Positions 4,664 to 8,054 of a DNA stretch of 8,054 nucleotides are shown here, in pieces; position 1 is the stretch's first letter, and every line of letters starts with the position of its first letter. Source of the DNA: Anaerolineales bacterium (GTDB lineage: Bacteria > Chloroflexota > Anaerolineae > 4572-78 > NAK82); assembly GCA_024643945.1 (NCBI GenBank), contig JAHELX010000141.1, positions 3,290 to 11,343 of the forward strand. Reading direction: 5' to 3'. A program made the position numbers and the translations under genes. A model generated the notes under the pieces. That model saw only the letters and a list, made by a program, of their open reading frames with translations, was not told the DNA's origin and searched no databases.

Positions 4664-6174
4664 CACTCACCTCGCATCGGTGGCTGAATGTATCCCAGCC
4701 CCACTTCACCCTTACAGGCCAAAGGATCGTCCAGGGCGGCCACGCTTTCCTCACGGTGGTAGGGCGAGATGACAAAACGCTCCTCCATAGTAAGTAGGGT
4801 GGTCAGACGATAAATTTCCTCGGCCTCCTCGGGAATGATGCCCGACCTGGCCAAGACATCCAGCGTCTTCGCGTCCGGCTTCCCGTCTACGCTCTGGCGG
4901 CGCTTGAAAATGCGCACCGCGAGCATCTTCTTGAGAATAGAACGGATGATGGTCTTATTGCCCCCGCTGAAGAGATTTGCCAGGTACTGGATGGGTGTAC
5001 GGGCACTATCCAACCGGTGGAAGAGTTCGAAATCTGCCTCTGCGGGCAGTGGGTCAAGCTTGTAAAGACCACGCTCCATAAGACCTACCACTGGTGAGAG
5101 AGGTGGGATGTAGAACATCATGGCCATGGTGCGGTACTCTGGATGCAGTGGCAGGGCCATCCTCCAAACCTTAACAAACTGGTATACGGGCGACTTCTGC
5201 GCAGCCTCGATCCAACTATCGTCGAGCCCATTTGCCTTGGCCGCGGCGATGACCTCGGGGTTGAAAGGGTCCAGGATGATTTCGAGCTGCGAATCAACCA
5301 AATCTTCGTCGTTGGGGGCCATGGCTGATTCGGGGATACGGTCGGCGTCATAGAGCAGGACTCCCATATAGCGGATGCGGCCCACGCAGGAGTGGGTACA
5401 GGCCGGGACCTGGCCGGTCTCGAGACGCGGGAAGCAGAGGATGCACTTTTCGGCCTTGCCGGTGGACCAATTGAAATAGACCTTCTTATAGGGGCAGGCG
5501 GCCACGCACATGCGCCACCCTCTGCAGTTGTTCTCGTTGACCAATACCACCCCGTCTTCGGCTCGCTTGTAGATAGCCCCGCTGGGACAGGCTGCCACAC
5601 ATGAGGGGTTCAGGCAGTGATTGCAGATACGGGGTAGGTACTGCATGACCACCCTTTCGATCTCATCGAACTGGGCACGGGTCGTGGAGTCCAGCCCCTC
5701 CAGGTTGGGATCGTTTCTGGCGTAGACATCGGAACCCGAGAGGTCGTCGTCCCAATTGGGGCCAGACTCGATCTCGATAGGCTCGCCGGTTACTTTGGAG
5801 ACGGGAATGGCGGTGGGTTGATCGTCACCTGGAGGTGCGTTGAAAAGATCCTGGTAACGAAAGGTAAAGGGCTCATAGTAGTCATCCATACTGGGCAAGA
5901 CCGGGTTGAAGAAGAGACTGGCCAGGCCCACAATACGGGAGTGAAGCTTGAGATCAAGCTTCCCATCCTTCAATTCCCAGCCACCGCGATAATGTTCCTG
6001 GCTTTCCCAACCAATGGGGTAGCCGGTGCCGGGACGGGTCTCGACGTTGTTCCACCACATGTACTCGGTGCCTTTGCGGTCAGTCCAGAGATTCTTACAG
6101 GCTACCGTACAGGTGTTGCAGCCAATACATTTGTCCAGATGGAAGAGCATACTCATATGGGGGCGTACGTTCAT
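4663..6174 (-). CDS. narH: Respiratory nitrate reductase beta subunit, Fe-S protein
   Basis: NarH carries electrons from NarI hemes to NarG through four iron-sulfur clusters. The 503 residues are close to E. coli (512). All ligand groups are visible: C16, C19, C22, C26 (CIGCNTCTVAC); C184, C187, C192, C196; C217, C223, C227 with tryptophan W220 at the fourth place (CRGWRMCVAAC); and C244, C247, C259, C263. The Trp replacement is the family signature that makes one cluster [3Fe-4S]. These positions coincide with E. coli numbering, which supports the chosen ATG at 6174-6172. An AAGGAG ribosome binding site lies about 8 nt upstream, overlapping the end of narG; the open frame runs 40 codons further upstream, but that stretch is narG in another frame. 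The gap to narG is 13 nt, and the stop overlaps narJ by one base. Confidence 0.98.
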   Translation of the reverse strand: MNVRPHMSMLFHLDKCIGCNTCTVACKNLWTDRKGTEYMWWNNVETRPGTGYPIGWESQEHYRGGWELKDGKLDLKLHSRIVGLASLFFNPVLPSMDDYYEPFTFRYQDLFNAPPGDDQPTAIPVSKVTGEPIEIESGPNWDDDLSGSDVYARNDPNLEGLDSTTRAQFDEIERVVMQYLPRICNHCLNPSCVAACPSGAIYKRAEDGVVLVNENNCRGWRMCVAACPYKKVYFNWSTGKAEKCILCFPRLETGQVPACTHSCVGRIRYMGVLLYDADRIPESAMAPNDEDLVDSQLEIILDPFNPEVIAAAKANGLDDSWIEAAQKSPVYQFVKVWRMALPLHPEYRTMAMMFYIPPLSPVVGLMERGLYKLDPLPAEADFELFHRLDSARTPIQYLANLFSGGNKTIIRSILKKMLAVRIFKRRQSVDGKPDAKTLDVLARSGIIPEEAEEIYRLTTLLTMEERFVISPYHREESVAALDDPLACKGEVGLGYIQPPMRGE

Positions 6175-6187
6175 AGTCAACTCTCCT

Positions 6188-8054
6188 TCAGAAATCGGGC
6201 TTTTCGATGCGGCGCACAAAGACAAAGGCGTCACGGTTGGTACCAGTGGGCCCCCAGTAGTTGAAAAAGTAAGTGAACTGTGCGTAGCCGCCACTCATCA
6301 GGACCGGTTTTAGCCGGGTGCGGATGCAGGAACTATGGATGCCGGCACGCCTGCCACGTAGGGGCGACTTGGGGATGCCGACAGTCCGCTCGGTGGCGTG
6401 GTAGACGTAGACCGTACCCCGCGGAATGCGCGCCGAGGTAATACAGCGCTGCACAAAAACCCCGTTGTCGTTGAAGACCTCGACCCAGTCATTGTCGCTG
6501 ATCCCCATCTCTGCTGCGTCCTTGTCGTTGAGCCAGACCGGGTAGCCGCCGCGCGAGAGGGTCATCATGTGGAGGTTGTCGGAGAAGGTGGTATGTATGC
6601 CCCACTTCCCGTGCGGGGTAAGGTAATTAAACAAGCGCCCGCCGGCCTTAATCTGGGTGTAAGTGGTCTCGTCCAGCATGGTGTCGTCCGGTCGGGGCTT
6701 GAAAGTGGGCAGATGTTCGCCGAAGGCAATGTAGTTAGAGTGATCCAGATAGAAGTGCTGCCGACCTGTAAGGGTGCGCCAGGGCACCAGCCGCTCGACG
6801 TTCTGCGTGTAAGGGGCATAAGAGCGGCCGTCGCCGACGATGCCTGACCAGGTGGGTGTGGTCAGGACGCGACGGGGCTGTGCGACGAGGTCACTGAAAC
6901 TGTAACGCACCGCGCGGGCATTTTCGGCCAGATCGGTGAGCTTCACGCCGGTCTCTTCCTCCTCCGCCTTAAACGCGCGGTAGGCAAGTTCGCCATTGGA
7001 AGCCGGGTCCAGCAATAGGATGGCCTCGGCCACCTGGCGGGCGGTCTCGAGCGATGGGTAAGGCGTTTCTTCCTTGCCCGGTAAGCGCTGGGATTGCCGC
7101 GACTGGAGTTGTTGGTAGAAGTCGGCGGCGGGGATGGTGATGCCGTGGGCTTTGATCCCGTTTTCGGCCACACCCCGGCCCAGGGAGACCATGCGCTCGT
7201 ATAAGTGGACGTAATCCCGCTCCACGACGCGAAACTTGGGCATGGTCTTGCCGGGAATCGGTTCTGCCTGGCCCCTCTTCCAGTCGTGTACTTCGGGCTG
7301 GGCCAGTTCATCCGGCGTATCGTGCGCCAGAGGCAGCATTACCACGTCCTTAACCGGCTCGGGCAGGTGTACCTTAGCTAGCTCGCTTACCTGCCTGGCT
7401 ACGGCCTTGTAAATCTCCCAGTCGCTCCTGGACTCCCATGCTGGGGGCACCACCTCCTGCATGGGGTGCAAGAAGGAGTGCATGTCGGTGGTGTTGAGGT
7501 CGTCCTTCTCGTACCAGGTGGCCGCAGGCAGAATCAGATCAGCGTAGAGCGCGGTAGTGCTCATGCGGAAGTCGAGATCCAGCACGAGGTCGAGCTTGCC
7601 GGTGGGAGCCTCTTTACGGTAGCGCACCTCCTGCACGTAGCCCTGGGCGAACTCTGGGGCCACTGCGTTGGTGTGAGTGCCCAAGTAGTGTTTGAGGAAG
7701 TACTCGTGCCCCTTGGCCGACGACCCAATGGCGTTGGCCCGCCAGATGAACCAGACCCTGGGCCAATTCTCAGGGGCGTCGGGGTCTTCCACGGCAAAGT
7801 TAAGCTCGCCGGCTGCAAGTTGCTGGACGACGTAACTCACAATCTCCTGGTCGGTCCTGGCGCCATCCTCCTGAGCCTCCTTCACCAACTCCAACGGGTT
7901 TTTGTCGAACTGAGGGAAGAAGGGTAACCAGCCTCGCCGTACGGCCCGCACTTGCTGATCTATGGTGTGGTCGGCATCTTCTGAAGCGATGCCGGCCCGG
8001 CCGGGATCGTAGACGGAGTACCCCCGCTCGTAGCGCCACTGGTCGCTGTGAACA
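6188..8054 (-). CDS. narG: Respiratory nitrate reductase alpha subunit, C-terminal half
   Basis: NarG is the catalytic subunit that reduces nitrate to nitrite at a bis-molybdopterin guanine dinucleotide molybdenum centre. The frame is open to the window edge, giving 621 residues, about half of a full NarG (1247 in E. coli). It begins at HSDQWRYE, equivalent to E. coli HSSQWRYE. Collinear family segments include FIWRANAIGSSAKGHEYFLK, DLILPAATWYEKDDLNTTDM, DWEIYKAVARQVSELAK, LTTPTWSGIV, and KWGIHTTFSDNLHMMTLSRG in the molybdopterin-dinucleotide-binding domain near the C-terminus. It ends with NYWGPTGTNRDAFVFVRR. The N-terminal half, with the Fe-S cluster ligands, the molybdenum-ligand aspartate and any Tat signal, is outside the window, so the side of the membrane on which the enzyme works cannot be judged. 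narH follows after 13 nt. No frameshift or stop interrupts the visible part. Confidence 0.97.
   Translation of the reverse strand, partial: VHSDQWRYERGYSVYDPGRAGIASEDADHTIDQQVRAVRRGWLPFFPQFDKNPLELVKEAQEDGARTDQEIVSYVVQQLAAGELNFAVEDPDAPENWPRVWFIWRANAIGSSAKGHEYFLKHYLGTHTNAVAPEFAQGYVQEVRYRKEAPTGKLDLVLDLDFRMSTTALYADLILPAATWYEKDDLNTTDMHSFLHPMQEVVPPAWESRSDWEIYKAVARQVSELAKVHLPEPVKDVVMLPLAHDTPDELAQPEVHDWKRGQAEPIPGKTMPKFRVVERDYVHLYERMVSLGRGVAENGIKAHGITIPAADFYQQLQSRQSQRLPGKEETPYPSLETARQVAEAILLLDPASNGELAYRAFKAEEEETGVKLTDLAENARAVRYSFSDLVAQPRRVLTTPTWSGIVGDGRSYAPYTQNVERLVPWRTLTGRQHFYLDHSNYIAFGEHLPTFKPRPDDTMLDETTYTQIKAGGRLFNYLTPHGKWGIHTTFSDNLHMMTLSRGGYPVWLNDKDAAEMGISDNDWVEVFNDNGVFVQRCITSARIPRGTVYVYHATERTVGIPKSPLRGRRAGIHSSCIRTRLKPVLMSGGYAQFTYFFNYWGPTGTNRDAFVFVRRIEKPDF

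Noticed and set aside
5818..6264. Plus-strand open frames opposite narH and narG
   Set aside because: They lie wholly or mostly antisense to genes with complete, recognisable family motifs, and their translations match nothing I recognise.

Overview
The window is a bacterial chromosome segment in which every supported gene is read from the minus strand. In transcription order, from high to low coordinates, they are: the second half of narG, then narH, narJ and narI, a TDT/SLAC1-family membrane channel or transporter, an unassigned 12-helix histidine-rich membrane protein, and the first 49 codons of a probable site-2 (M50) metalloprotease that runs off the low-coordinate end. The organism is a nitrate-respiring bacterium. 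The NarGHI sequences are complete in their cofactor ligands where visible. Protein style and fairly high GC in the coding regions would fit Chloroflexota or a similar lineage, but that is a weak guess from memory, and no rRNA or other marker is present.

Region by region: 8054-3474 holds narGHJI, tightly packed (13-nt gap G/H, one-base overlap H/J, four-base ATGA overlap J/I), so clearly one operon. NarG and NarH would reduce nitrate to nitrite, NarI would feed them electrons from quinol through two b hemes, and NarJ would assemble the enzyme. The TDT gene (3439-2369) follows narI after only 33 nt and is probably in the same transcript. It sits where a NarK-type nitrate/nitrite transporter might be expected. 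A 441-nt gap (1928-2368) follows, containing a 60-nt nearly unbroken palindrome just behind the TDT stop and a smaller symmetric site. The 12-helix gene (1927-506) has a strong ribosome binding site and probably its own promoter. A second gap (150-505) holds a mosaic repeat element, built from the same sequence blocks as the palindrome but expanded by GC-rich modules. It ends about 10 nt before the ribosome binding site of the protease gene, which starts with TTG.

The most unusual items are three. First, two related repeat elements share three sequence blocks in the same order and orientation but have different inserts. Second, a SLAC1/TehA-type channel is attached to a nitrate reductase operon. 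Third, an unrecognised 12-helix protein has histidines in or near its membrane segments but lacks the canonical heme-copper oxidase ligand set. No CRISPR array, tRNA, rRNA, transposase gene or phage gene was seen.
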